Shown: piece after piece, positions 16,112 to 23,324 of the stretch
Numbering within the stretch: the first letter of the stretch is position 1
Layout: each line of letters begins with the position of its first letter
NCBI RefSeq assembly: GCF_008642335.1
Contig: NZ_CP029191.1
Location: 5,270,001 to 5,334,000, forward strand
Direction of reading: 5' to 3'
DNA: 64,000 nucleotides
DNA from: Streptomyces venezuelae
GTDB lineage: Bacteria; Actinomycetota; Actinomycetes; Streptomycetales; Streptomycetaceae
Notes under the pieces: generated by a model
Told to the model about the DNA's origin: nothing
Seen by the model: the letters and a program-made list of their open reading frames with translations, nothing else
Databases searched by the model: none
Made by a program: the position numbers and the translations under genes

Positions 16112-17017
16112 CCCGGTCAGGTGCCAGAAACCGACCAGGGCCGCCGCCGTCTCCGCGGGGCGGTCCGTGTTGGGGGAGTGCTCGGCGCCGCGGATCACCG
16201 TGCGGTGGGCGTCCAGACGGCGGGCCATGTCGTCCAGGAGCGGCACGGGCCAGGTGTCGTCGCGCTCGCCCGAGATCACGTGCTTGGGCAGCGGCAGCGC
16301 GGCGAGCTCGGCCACGCGGTCCGGCTCCGCGGAGAGCTGCCTGCCGGTGGCGATGAGCTGGGCCGGGCTGTGCATCAGCCAGCGGGCGCGCAACGCCTCG
16401 CTGTCATCCGTGTCCCCGCCGTCCTCGGCGCCCGTCTCCGCCTCCTGCGGGGGCGGCGGCTCCATGGCCCGCATCGCCTGCCACACCTCGTCCATGGACA
16501 GCGTCGCGAGGGCGTCCGCGAGCATCTTCGCCCGGGCCTGCTGCACGGGGACGATCGCGGCGGGACCCGAGGACATCAGGGTGAGGGTGACGAAGGGGCG
16601 GGAGTCGAGCAGGACGGCGGCGCGGGCGATCTGGCCGCCGAGGGAGTGGCCGAGGAGGTGGAGCCGGGCGGCGAATCGCTCCTCGGAGGGCTCGTCCTCC
16701 GACAGGGCGGCGGCCTGCGCCAATACGTCGCGGGCCAGCTCTTCCTGGGCGTACGCCGCCACGTCGTCCGGGCCCGGCGTCTCGTACTGTCCGCGCCCGT
16801 CCACGGTCACCGCGCGGTAGCCCGCGGCGGTCAGCGGCTCCAGGAGGGCGATGAAGTCCTCCTTGCTGCCGGTGAACCCGGGAAGCAGAAGTACGGTCCC
16901 CCGGCGCCGGACGCCGTCCGCCGGAACGGCGTCGAGAACGGCGAAGTCGCCCCGCGTGGTGCGGAGGGTCCGCGCGCTCGCGCAGGGGGGTGGGACGAAG
17001 GTCGGCGGCCTGCTCAT
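16109..17017 (-). CDS. Alpha/beta hydrolase
   Basis: 302 residues, cytoplasmic. The oxyanion strand VLLLPGFTGSKEDF is followed by the nucleophile elbow LGHSLGGQ (Ser ~122) and a late acid/histidine pair (SGERDDTWPV and GAEHSPNTDRP, with the catalytic His in the latter). A lid insertion rich in Glu, Ala and Pro (MEPPPPQEAETGAEDGGD) lies near residues 190-205. The substrate cannot be inferred; its closest relatives are carboxylesterases or lactonases of secondary metabolism and lipid turnover. Confidence 0.88.
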   Translation of the reverse strand: MSRPPTFVPPPCASARTLRTTRGDFAVLDAVPADGVRRRGTVLLLPGFTGSKEDFIALLEPLTAAGYRAVTVDGRGQYETPGPDDVAAYAQEELARDVLAQAAALSEDEPSEERFAARLHLLGHSLGGQIARAAVLLDSRPFVTLTLMSSGPAAIVPVQQARAKMLADALATLSMDEVWQAMRAMEPPPPQEAETGAEDGGDTDDSEALRARWLMHSPAQLIATGRQLSAEPDRVAELAALPLPKHVISGERDDTWPVPLLDDMARRLDAHRTVIRGAEHSPNTDRPAETAAALVGFWHLTG

Positions 17018-17067
17018 GGGCCGAGGCTAACCGGTGCCGTGGACGACCGTGCCGGGCGCACTGCGCG

Positions 17068-17100
17068 AGAAGGCCCGCCCCGGGATGGGGCGGGCCTTCT
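17068..17100. terminator. Intergenic hairpin terminator
   Basis: A 14-bp perfect stem, AGAAGGCCCGCCCC (17068-17081) with GGGGCGGGCCTTCT (17087-17100), and a GGGAT loop. It stands 51 bp beyond the helicase stop on the minus strand and upstream of the hydrolase start, so it ends the helicase transcript. Confidence 0.88.
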
Positions 17101-17150
17101 GCGTGGCGGGCGGCCGGTCGAGGACCGAACCGTGTGGGTGGACCGGAGGG

Positions 17151-19955
17151 TCAGCCCTCCGGCGTCTCCACGGCTGCCGCCTTCTTGCGCGTGCGGCGGC
17201 GCGGCGCCGGGGCGGTCGCCTCGGCCTCGGCCGTCTCCGCCGGGGCGGCAGCGGCCTTGCGCGTACGACGTCGGGGCGTGGGCTCCTCCGTCGCCTGAGC
17301 CGGGATCCCGGCCTCGGTGGCGGCGGCCTCCGTGTCCTTGGCCGTGGTCTTGCGCGTGCGGCGCTTCGGCTTCTCGGCTTCGGCGTCGGTCGCGGTGACC
17401 TCGGTGGCGTCAGCCTCGGGTGCCTTGGTGGTGGTTTTGCGGGTGCGTCGCTTGGGCTTGTCCTCGGCCGGGGCCTCGGTGGTGGCCTCGGGCGCGGTGG
17501 CTTCGGCGGGCTTGTCCCCGGTCTTGCGGGTGCGGCGCTTGGGCTTGTCCTCGGCCGGGGCTTCCGCGACGGCTGCCTCGGGGGCAGCAGCCTCGGGTGC
17601 CTTGGCCGTGGCCTTGCGGGTGCGGCGCTTGGGCTTTTCGGCCTCGGCGTCGGTCGTGGTGACCTCGGCTGCGGTGACCTCGGGTGCCTTGGCGGCGGCC
17701 TTGCGGGTGCGTCGCTTGGGCTTGTCCTCGGCCGGGGCCTCGGTCGTGGCCTCGGGCGCGGTGGCTTCGGCGGGCTTGTCCGCGGTCTTGCGGGTGCGGC
17801 GCTTCGGCTTGTCCTCGGCCGGGGCCTCGGTGTCGGCCTCGGGCGCGGACGCCTCGACGGCCTTCTCCGTGGTCTTACGCGTGCGGCGCTTGGGCTTTTC
17901 GGCTTCGGCGTCGGTCGCGGTGACCTCGGTCGCGGCAGCCTCGGGTGCCTTGGCGGCGGCCTTGCGGGTGCGTCGCTTGGGCTTGTCCTCGGCCGGGGCC
18001 TCGGTGGTGGCCTCGGGCGCGGTGGCTTCGGCGGGCTTCTCCGCGGCCTTGCGGGTGCGGCGCTTCGGCTTGTCCTCGGCCGCGGCTTCCGTGACGGCTG
18101 CCTCGGTGGCGGTGGCCTCGGGGGCCTTTTCCGCGGTCTTGCGAGCGCGGCGCTTCGGCTGGTCCTCTGCCGGGGCTTCCGCGACGGTGGCCTCGGGTGC
18201 GGTCGCCTCGGCGGGCTTCTCCGCGGTCTTGCGGGTGCGGCGGCGCGGCTTCGTGGCCGGGGTCTCCGCCTGGGCGGCCGGCGCGGGTGCCTCCGTCTCG
18301 ACGACGGTCGCGGTCCCGGCCGTGGCCACGGCGGCCTCGGACGACGCGCCGGAACGCGTGCGCCGACGACGACGCGGCGTACGCGGCTCGGTCGTCTCGG
18401 CCACCGGGGCGCTCACCTCGGCGGCCGGGGCGCTCGCCTCGACCGTCGCAGCGGCCGGAGCCGACGCGGTGGCCTCAAGCGGGCTGCCGCCACGCGTACG
18501 GCGACGACGACGCGGCGTGCGCGCGGGGCGCTCGCCCTCTGCGGCCGCCGGGCCCGAACGGTCCCTGTCACGGTCCCGGTCGCGGTCGCGTCCACGGTCC
18601 CGACCGCGGTCACGGTCACGGTCGCGGTCCTGCGTACGACCGCCGGAGCGGCCACCGCGGCCGCGGCCACCGGTCTCGCCGAGGTCCTCGACCTCCTCCG
18701 CGCCCAGACCCGCACGGGTCCGCTCGGAGCGGGGCAGCACACCCTTGGTGCCCGCCGGGATGTCCAGGTCCTCGTAGAGGTGAGGGGAGCTGGAGTACGT
18801 CTCTACCGGGTCGTTGAAGCCCAGGTCGAGCGCCTTGTTGATCAGCTGCCAGCGCGGGATGTCGTCCCAGTCGACCAGCGTGATCGCGATGCCCTTGGCG
18901 CCCGCGCGGCCCGTACGGCCGATGCGGTGCAGGTACGTCTTCTCGTCCTCGGGGGACTGGTAGTTGATGACGTGCGTGACGCCACCGACGTCGATGCCGC
19001 GCGCGGCGACGTCCGTGCAGACGAGCACGTCCACCTTGCCGTTGCGGAACGCGCGCAGGGCTTGCTCGCGCGCGCCCTGCCCGAGGTCACCGTGCACGGC
19101 GCCCGAGGCGAAGCCCCGGCGCTCCAGCTGCTCGGCGATGTCGGCGGCCGTCCGCTTCGTGCGGCAGAAGATCATCGCGAGTCCGCGGCCGTCGGCCTGG
19201 AGGATGCGCGAGACCATCTCGGGCTTGTCCATGTTGTGCGCGCGGTACACGAACTGCTTCGTGTTCGCGACGGTCTGGCCCTCGTCGTCCGGCGCGGTGG
19301 CGCGGATGTGCGTGGGCTGCGACATGTACCGACGGGCCAGTCCGATGACCGCGCCCGGCATGGTCGCCGAGAACAGCATCGTCTGACGCTTCGCGGGAAG
19401 CATGTTGATGATCTTCTCGACGTCGGGCAGGAAGCCCAGGTCGAGCATCTCGTCGGCCTCGTCGAGGACCAGGCACTTGACGTGCTTGAGGTCGAGCTTG
19501 CGCTGGCCCGCGAGGTCGAGCAGGCGGCCCGGCGTGCCGACGATCACGTCGACGCCCTTCTTGAGGGCCTCGACCTGCGGTTCGTAGGCCCGGCCGCCGT
19601 ATATGGCGAGGACGCGGACGTTGCGCGCCTTGCCGGCGGTCAGGAGGTCGTTCGTGACCTGCTGGCACAGCTCGCGGGTGGGGACCACCACGAGGGCCTG
19701 CGGGGCCTCGGTCAGCTGCTCGGGCTTGGCGCGGCCCGCCTCGACGTCGGCGGGGACGGTCACGCGCTCCAGGATCGGGAGGCCGAAGCCGAGCGTCTTG
19801 CCCGTGCCGGTCTTGGCCTGGCCGATGACGTCCGTGCCGGAGAGGGCGACGGGGAGCGTCAGCTCCTGGATGGGAAAGGGATTGATGATGCCGACGGCTT
19901 CAAGGGCCTCGGCCGTCTCGGGAAGAATCCCGAGCTCTCGGAAAGTCGTAGTCAG
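17151..19955 (-). CDS. DEAD-box RNA helicase with long basic repeat tail; apparent CTG start
   Basis: 934 residues when read from CTG 19955. The first ATG/GTG in frame (GTG 19763) would remove the Q-motif (NPFPIQE, ~25-31) and Walker A (AKTGTGKT, 47-54), which are encoded upstream in the same frame without a stop. AAGAGG lies 7 nt before the CTG. Other motifs: PTRELC, TPGR, DEAD (165-168), SAT (196-198), the C-terminal RecA domain with FCRTKRTA, HRIGRTGR. After ~residue 450 comes an Arg/Asp-rich stretch (DRDRDRGRDRGRDR). From ~570 to the end there are about 13 copies of a 29-30-residue unit centred on KPKRRTRK, Lys/Arg alternating with Ala/Glu/Pro. The tail should be disordered and RNA-binding. 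The family remodels ribosomal and mRNA structure, often in cold or stress. Confidence 0.9.
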   Translation of the reverse strand: MTTTFRELGILPETAEALEAVGIINPFPIQELTLPVALSGTDVIGQAKTGTGKTLGFGLPILERVTVPADVEAGRAKPEQLTEAPQALVVVPTRELCQQVTNDLLTAGKARNVRVLAIYGGRAYEPQVEALKKGVDVIVGTPGRLLDLAGQRKLDLKHVKCLVLDEADEMLDLGFLPDVEKIINMLPAKRQTMLFSATMPGAVIGLARRYMSQPTHIRATAPDDEGQTVANTKQFVYRAHNMDKPEMVSRILQADGRGLAMIFCRTKRTAADIAEQLERRGFASGAVHGDLGQGAREQALRAFRNGKVDVLVCTDVAARGIDVGGVTHVINYQSPEDEKTYLHRIGRTGRAGAKGIAITLVDWDDIPRWQLINKALDLGFNDPVETYSSSPHLYEDLDIPAGTKGVLPRSERTRAGLGAEEVEDLGETGGRGRGGRSGGRTQDRDRDRDRGRDRGRDRDRDRDRDRSGPAAAEGERPARTPRRRRRTRGGSPLEATASAPAAATVEASAPAAEVSAPVAETTEPRTPRRRRRTRSGASSEAAVATAGTATVVETEAPAPAAQAETPATKPRRRTRKTAEKPAEATAPEATVAEAPAEDQPKRRARKTAEKAPEATATEAAVTEAAAEDKPKRRTRKAAEKPAEATAPEATTEAPAEDKPKRRTRKAAAKAPEAAATEVTATDAEAEKPKRRTRKTTEKAVEASAPEADTEAPAEDKPKRRTRKTADKPAEATAPEATTEAPAEDKPKRRTRKAAAKAPEVTAAEVTTTDAEAEKPKRRTRKATAKAPEAAAPEAAVAEAPAEDKPKRRTRKTGDKPAEATAPEATTEAPAEDKPKRRTRKTTTKAPEADATEVTATDAEAEKPKRRTRKTTAKDTEAAATEAGIPAQATEEPTPRRRTRKAAAAPAETAEAEATAPAPRRRTRKKAAAVETPEG
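17160..18245 (-). repeat. Tandem coding repeat array in the helicase tail
   Basis: Thirteen 87-90-bp units, each encoding R-R-T/A-R-K followed by an acidic Ala/Glu/Pro linker. Units also repeat as triplets of ~261-264 bp (linker types EATTEAPAED, TDAEAE, EAPAED in order), giving a higher-order repeat near 17455, 17715 and 17980. The array looks like recent unequal crossover and should vary in length between strains. Confidence 0.85.
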
Positions 19956-20325
19956 GGCTATGCCTCTTCTGTGAGACGCGGCGTGAGGCGAACGCTGGGG
20001 GTCGTGACCGTGCCACTACCGCCGGCCGCTTGGGGGGCGGGCCGGGGGCGCGGGACCACTGCCGGCGCTCGAGCGCTCTTACCGCTGAGGTTCCCTCCTC
20101 GTGCCGCACGCACCTGTGCGTGCCGCCCGGAGGGCTGTCGGGTCGGAGCCGATCGGGCCACCGACCGGGCATCCTCATTCGTACGGCCCGTCGAATATTC
20201 GGCAGGCGCTTTACCACTGTACCGCGTAATCTCGCATGTGTGTCCGGCGAATTCGTCACATGGTCGTCGTCACAGTCACTGACCAGGGCCTTACGCCGTC
20301 CGGCAAGCGGGCTATTGTGCGCTTC
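19956..20325. other. 370-bp divergent intergenic region, helicase leader
   Basis: No gene is seen. It carries the helicase ribosome site (AAGAGG, 19963-19968 on the minus strand), an 18-bp palindrome GCACGCACCTGTGCGTGC (20106-20123) in the probable helicase leader, the palindrome CGAATATTCG (20192-20201), and the -10 of the ferritin-like gene. A long leader is common for cold-inducible DEAD-box helicases, so the palindrome may be a regulatory hairpin. Confidence 0.6.
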
Positions 20326-21063
20326 ATGGAGACCCCCGACACCCCTGCAGAATCCGCCCCCGAGCCCACCGGAATCGCCGCCCAGGACTGGGCGAAAGCC
20401 GCCACCGAGCCGCAGTACCGCGCCGCTGTCGTGGACCTCCTCGGCGCGCTCGCCTACGGGGAGCTCGCCGCGTTCGAGCGGCTCGCGGAGGACGCGAAGC
20501 TCGCGCCGACGCTCGGCGACAAGGCGGAGCTCGCGAAGATGGCGTCGGCCGAGTTTCACCACTTCGAGCAGCTCAGGGACCGGCTCTCGGCGATCGGTGT
20601 GGAGCCGACGGAGGCGATGGAGCCGTTCGTCGCCGCGCTCGACGGCTTCCACCGGCAGACCGCTCCCTCCGACTGGCTGGAGGGTCTCGTCAAGGCGTAC
20701 GTCGGCGACTCGATCGCCAGCGACTTCTACCGCGAGGTCGCGGCGCGTCTCGACGGCGACACGCGTGCGCTGGTGCTCGGTGTCCTCGACGACACGGGGC
20801 ACGCGAGCTTCGCCGTGGAGAAGGTGCGCGCCGCGATCGAGGCGGATCCCCGGGTCGGGGGGCGGCTCGCGCTGTGGGCGCGGCGGCTGATGGGTGAGGC
20901 GCTCTCGCAGTCGCAGCGGGTGGTCGCCGACCGGGACGCGTTGTCGACCATGCTGGTCGGGGGTGTCGCCGACGGGTTCGACCTCGCGGAGGTCGGGCGG
21001 ATGTTCTCCCGGATCACCGAGGCGCACACCAAGCGGATGGCTGCGCTGGGCTTGGCGGCGTAG
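20326..21063 (+). CDS. Ferritin-like fold protein (MiaE-type di-iron family member)
   Basis: 245 residues. ATG 20326 sits 7 nt after a TANNNT box (TATTGT, 20313-20318), so the message is probably leaderless; a longer frame to 20236 is not needed. The sequence is a helical bundle with acidic pairs: LLGALAYGELAAFERLAED, MASAEFHHFEQLRDRL, YVGDSIASDFYREVA and GHASFAVEKV. The E...ExxH pattern (AEFHHFEQ) is that of di-iron ferritin-like proteins such as the tRNA hydroxylase MiaE. Whether it hydroxylates tRNA here is unproven. Confidence 0.82.
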   Translation: METPDTPAESAPEPTGIAAQDWAKAATEPQYRAAVVDLLGALAYGELAAFERLAEDAKLAPTLGDKAELAKMASAEFHHFEQLRDRLSAIGVEPTEAMEPFVAALDGFHRQTAPSDWLEGLVKAYVGDSIASDFYREVAARLDGDTRALVLGVLDDTGHASFAVEKVRAAIEADPRVGGRLALWARRLMGEALSQSQRVVADRDALSTMLVGGVADGFDLAEVGRMFSRITEAHTKRMAALGLAA

Positions 21064-21075
21064 GTCGTCTGTCAT

Positions 21076-21117
21076 CCGCGGGTGCGTGGGGGCTGATCGC
21101 GCAGTTCCCCGCGCCCC
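21076..21117 (-). repeat. Dispersed ~42-bp repeat, copy 3
   Basis: On the plus strand CGCGGGTGCGTGGGGGCTGA then TCGCGCAGTTCCCCGCGCCCC (21097-21117), the inverse complement of copy 4. Copies 3 and 4 face each other and could fold into one long hairpin around the terminator at 21141. Confidence 0.85.
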
Positions 21118-21140
21118 CAAGCCCCCCGGCACCACCCCGG

Positions 21141-21163
21141 CGCCCCCTCAGCGGGGGCGTTTT
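21141..21163 (+). terminator. Terminator of the ferritin-like gene
   Basis: Stem CGCCCCC (21141-21147) with GGGGGCG (21153-21159), loop TCAGC, followed directly by TTTT. It is nested between two facing copies of the dispersed repeat, which would extend it to a much larger structure. Confidence 0.8.
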
Positions 21164-21165
21164 GA

Positions 21166-21207
21166 GGGGCGCGGGGAACTGCGCGACAAGCCCCCACGCA
21201 CCCGCAG
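21166..21207 (+). repeat. Dispersed ~42-bp repeat, copy 4
   Basis: GGGGCGCGGGGAACTGCGCGA (21166-21186), then CAAGCCCCCACGCACCCGCAG. The core is identical to copy 2 and inverted relative to copy 3. Confidence 0.85.
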
Positions 21208-21233
21208 GTGAACACCGGCACCCCTTGCGGGAG

Positions 21234-21503
21234 CTAAGCCGTCGCCGAGCGGCGCATTCTGGTGCGGGTCGGGCGGAGCAGCAGGGACAGCAGGGCCACG
21301 GAGACGGCCGCCGCTCCTACGAGCGTCGCGGGCGCGTGGTCGGGGCCGAGCGCCATGTGGGTGATGAAGGCGCCGATGAGTGCGCCTGCGGGGCCCGTCG
21401 ACAGGACCAGGGTGCGCGCGGGCAGCCGGTGCCCGTAGCGACGCGCGGCGGCCCAGGCCAGGGCCAGGCCGAGCAGCATGGAGCCGAGTGCTTCCAGAAT
21501 CAC
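21234..21503 (-). CDS. Small membrane protein, three predicted helices
   Basis: 89 residues from GTG 21503, with GGGAGG 7 nt upstream; the longer frame to 21731 runs through a terminator and is rejected. Three hydrophobic segments are seen: LGSMLLGLALAWAAA, LSTGPAGALIGAFITHMAL and LVGAAAVSVALLSLLLRP. The tail is basic (RPTRTRMRRSATA). The glycine-rich middle helix recalls small GlsB/YeaQ-type proteins, but I see no clear family motif. The function is unknown. Confidence 0.75.
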   Translation of the reverse strand: MILEALGSMLLGLALAWAAARRYGHRLPARTLVLSTGPAGALIGAFITHMALGPDHAPATLVGAAAVSVALLSLLLRPTRTRMRRSATA

Positions 21504-21631
21504 GGTGTGTGCCCTCCCTTGCGGCCGGTGCAAATCGGTCGTAGCCGGTCTACCCCCGGCGGCCGGAATGCAACCCTCAAGATCGGATGACACCGACGCG
21601 ACCTCGTACAACGCGCCTCGTACAACGCACG

Positions 21632-21668
21632 GGAACGGCCCGGTGGTTGAGAACCACCGGGCCGTTCC
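21632..21668. terminator. Strong hairpin downstream of the DUF3107 gene
   Basis: A 17-bp perfect stem GGAACGGCCCGGTGGTT / AACCACCGGGCCGTTCC with a GAG loop. It lies 22 bp past the DUF3107 stop on the minus strand and insulates the 89-aa membrane protein gene downstream. Confidence 0.92.
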
Positions 21669-21690
21669 GTCACGATCCACCAAGAGCGTC

Positions 21691-21918
21691 CTACAGGGCG
21701 CTGAAGCCCACCTTGCGGGCGGTGGGCTCACCGAGCTCCACGTACGCGAGGCGGTCGGCCGGAACCAGGACCTTGCGGCCGTGGTCGTCCACGAGGCTCA
21801 GCAGCGGCGACTTGCCGGTCAGCGCCTCGGACACCGCGTGCTCGACTTCCTCGGCGCTCTGGCCGCTCTCCAGCACGATCTCGCGGGGCGCGTACTGCAC
21901 GCCGATCTTGACCTCCAC
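21691..21918 (-). CDS. DUF3107 family small protein
   Basis: 75 residues from GTG 21918, with AGGGA 8 nt upstream. The sequence VEVKIGVQYAPREIVLESGQ then SAEEVEHAVSEAL and DDHGRKVLVPADRLAYVELG is the actinobacterial DUF3107 (ATP-binding-protein-like) family, with full-length agreement. It folds as a small alpha/beta unit. The role is unknown. The same-strand neighbour upstream is a TetR regulator, 139 bp away. Confidence 0.9.
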   Translation of the reverse strand: MEVKIGVQYAPREIVLESGQSAEEVEHAVSEALTGKSPLLSLVDDHGRKVLVPADRLAYVELGEPTARKVGFSAL

Positions 21919-22057
21919 GGCTTTGTCCCTCCGACGGTCAGTCTGTGCGCGGCCGTCCGCGCCGTACCCAGCACACATTAGCCCGGTGAGGGGACGGGGA
22001 CGGCCGCGGCCGTGCACGCCGTCAGCGAACACGGGACGGGAACAAAACCGCGAGGGG

Positions 22058-22699
22058 TCAGTGGCCCTCTGAACCGTGCAGCGGGAAGCCCGCGATGCCG
22101 CGCCAGGCGAGCGACGTGATCAGCTGGACCGCCTTCTCGCGCGGCACCGTGCTGGAGCTCGCCAGCCAGTAGCGCGCGACGACCTGCGAGTACCCGCCGA
22201 GGCCGACGGCGAGGAGCATCGCCTCGTCGCGGGGCAGCCCCGTGTCCTCGGCGATGACCTCGCAGATCGCCTCGGCGCACTGCAGGGTGACGCGGTCCAC
22301 GCGCTCCCGCACGGCCGCCTCGTTGGTCAGGTCCGACTCGAAGACCAGGCGGAACGCGCCGCCCTCGTCCTCCACGTACGCGAAGTAGGCGTCCATCGTC
22401 GCGGCGACGCGGAGCTTGTTGTCCGTGGTGGACGCAAGTGCCGTGCGCACCGACTGCAGCAGTGACTCGCAGTGCTGGTCGAGCAGGGCGAGGTAGAGGT
22501 CGAGCTTGCCCGGGAAGTGCTGGTAGAGCACGGGCTTGCTGACGCCGGCGCGCTCGGCGATGTCGTCCATCGCCGCCGCGTGGTACCCCTGCGCGACGAA
22601 AACTTCCTGGGCAGCCCCGAGGAGCTGGTTGCGTCGGGCACGGCGCGGCAGGCGTGTGCCCCGCGGGCGTGCCGCCTCTGTCTGCTCGATGGCTGTCAC
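22058..22699 (-). CDS. TetR/AcrR family transcriptional regulator
   Basis: 213 residues from GTG 22699, with GGGAGG 4 nt upstream. A basic N-terminal arm (RPRGTRLPRRARRNQ) leads into the TetR helix-turn-helix: LLGAAQEVFVAQGYHAAAMDDIAERAGVSKPVLYQHFPGKLDLYLALL, split here across residues ~27-75. The ligand domain is helical, with CAEAICEVIAEDTGLPRDEAMLLAVGLGGYSQVVARYWL. A TACGAT -10 box lies 45-50 bp upstream and a palindrome at 22807-22826 is a candidate operator. Streptomycete members of this type often control lipid or envelope functions, but the targets are not visible here. Confidence 0.9.
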   Translation of the reverse strand: MTAIEQTEAARPRGTRLPRRARRNQLLGAAQEVFVAQGYHAAAMDDIAERAGVSKPVLYQHFPGKLDLYLALLDQHCESLLQSVRTALASTTDNKLRVAATMDAYFAYVEDEGGAFRLVFESDLTNEAAVRERVDRVTLQCAEAICEVIAEDTGLPRDEAMLLAVGLGGYSQVVARYWLASSSTVPREKAVQLITSLAWRGIAGFPLHGSEGH

Positions 22700-22806
22700 G
22701 CCGCCTCCCAAATCGTCCGATGTGCGGTGAGCGCCGCGCCGCCATCGTACTTTTCGGTAACAGCGATGTGCGCGGTACGAGCGCAGAATTTCATGGACTG
22801 GACCAT

Positions 22807-22826
22807 CGTTGAAGGGCTGTTCAACG
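22807..22826. promoter_or_regulatory. Inverted repeat, candidate TetR operator
   Basis: CGTTGAA-GGGCTG-TTCAACG: two perfect 7-bp arms (22807-22813, 22820-22826) and a 6-bp spacer, a usual TetR half-site geometry. It lies 108 bp upstream of the TetR gene and 43 bp past the stop of the acidic-protein gene on the same strand. Confidence 0.6.
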
Positions 22827-22868
22827 GTGCGTAGCAGGGCAAACACGGTCAGGCCACGGGTGCGGGCC

Positions 22869-23114
22869 TCATCGGTAGTCGTCCTCGTCGAGGCTGACGA
22901 CGCGGGCCTGCTCGGCCAGGTCGGCCTCGCTCGCCGCCGCCGGGTCGGCCTCCAGGAGGGAGTCGTCCCGGCTGGGGGTGAGGTCCGTGTGCTGTTCCGC
23001 CGTGTCCGCCTCCGGGGCCTCGACGTCGGCCTCGGCCGCGGTGTTCTCCGTCTCGTAGTTCTCGAAGTCGTCGGAGTCGTCGAAGGTGTCGGGATCGGTC
23101 GGGTCGACACTCAT
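22869..23114 (-). CDS. Small acidic conserved protein
   Basis: 81 residues from ATG 23114. The composition is strongly acidic and disordered: SVDPTDPDTFDDSDDFENYE, EADVEAPEADTAEQHTDLTP, ending RVVSLDEDDYR. There are no Cys, no membrane segment and no fold motif. GAGGGAA lies 12 nt upstream. The C-terminal LDEDDYR looks like a short linear motif. Such acidic tails may be protein-interaction modules; the function is unknown. Confidence 0.7.
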   Translation of the reverse strand: MSVDPTDPDTFDDSDDFENYETENTAAEADVEAPEADTAEQHTDLTPSRDDSLLEADPAAASEADLAEQARVVSLDEDDYR

Positions 23115-23289
23115 GTGTGGCTCGCTTCCCTCGCGGTACTCGGTGGTCTGCGGATGCGAGTGCCCCGTATCCACTCAATTCATCGCTCTTCGTGTCTCTC
23201 TCCGCAAGTCTTCACAAGCTGTTTCGAGCGTAGAAGAGGCACGCAAGGGGCGCCACGCGATCTGTGTACAACCTGTGACAGCGAACACG

Positions 23290-23318
23290 TGAACTAGCGC
23301 GTGATCGTCTCGTAACAT
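23290..23318 (+). promoter_or_regulatory. Promoter of the 23325 hydrolase, leaderless
   Basis: TGAACT (23290-23295), a 17-bp spacer, TAACAT (23313-23318), then 6 nt to the ATG at 23325. No Shine-Dalgarno is present. Confidence 0.6.
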
Positions 23319-23324
23319 TGCCGC

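Noticed and set aside
17160..18245. CRISPR-like array
   Set aside because: Units are in frame, encode a protein tail and have no unique spacers.
17034..20282. 1082-codon plus-strand frame opposite the RNA helicase
   Set aside because: Gly/Leu/Arg monotony from antisense reading of the repeats; it also runs through the helicase leader. No gene features.
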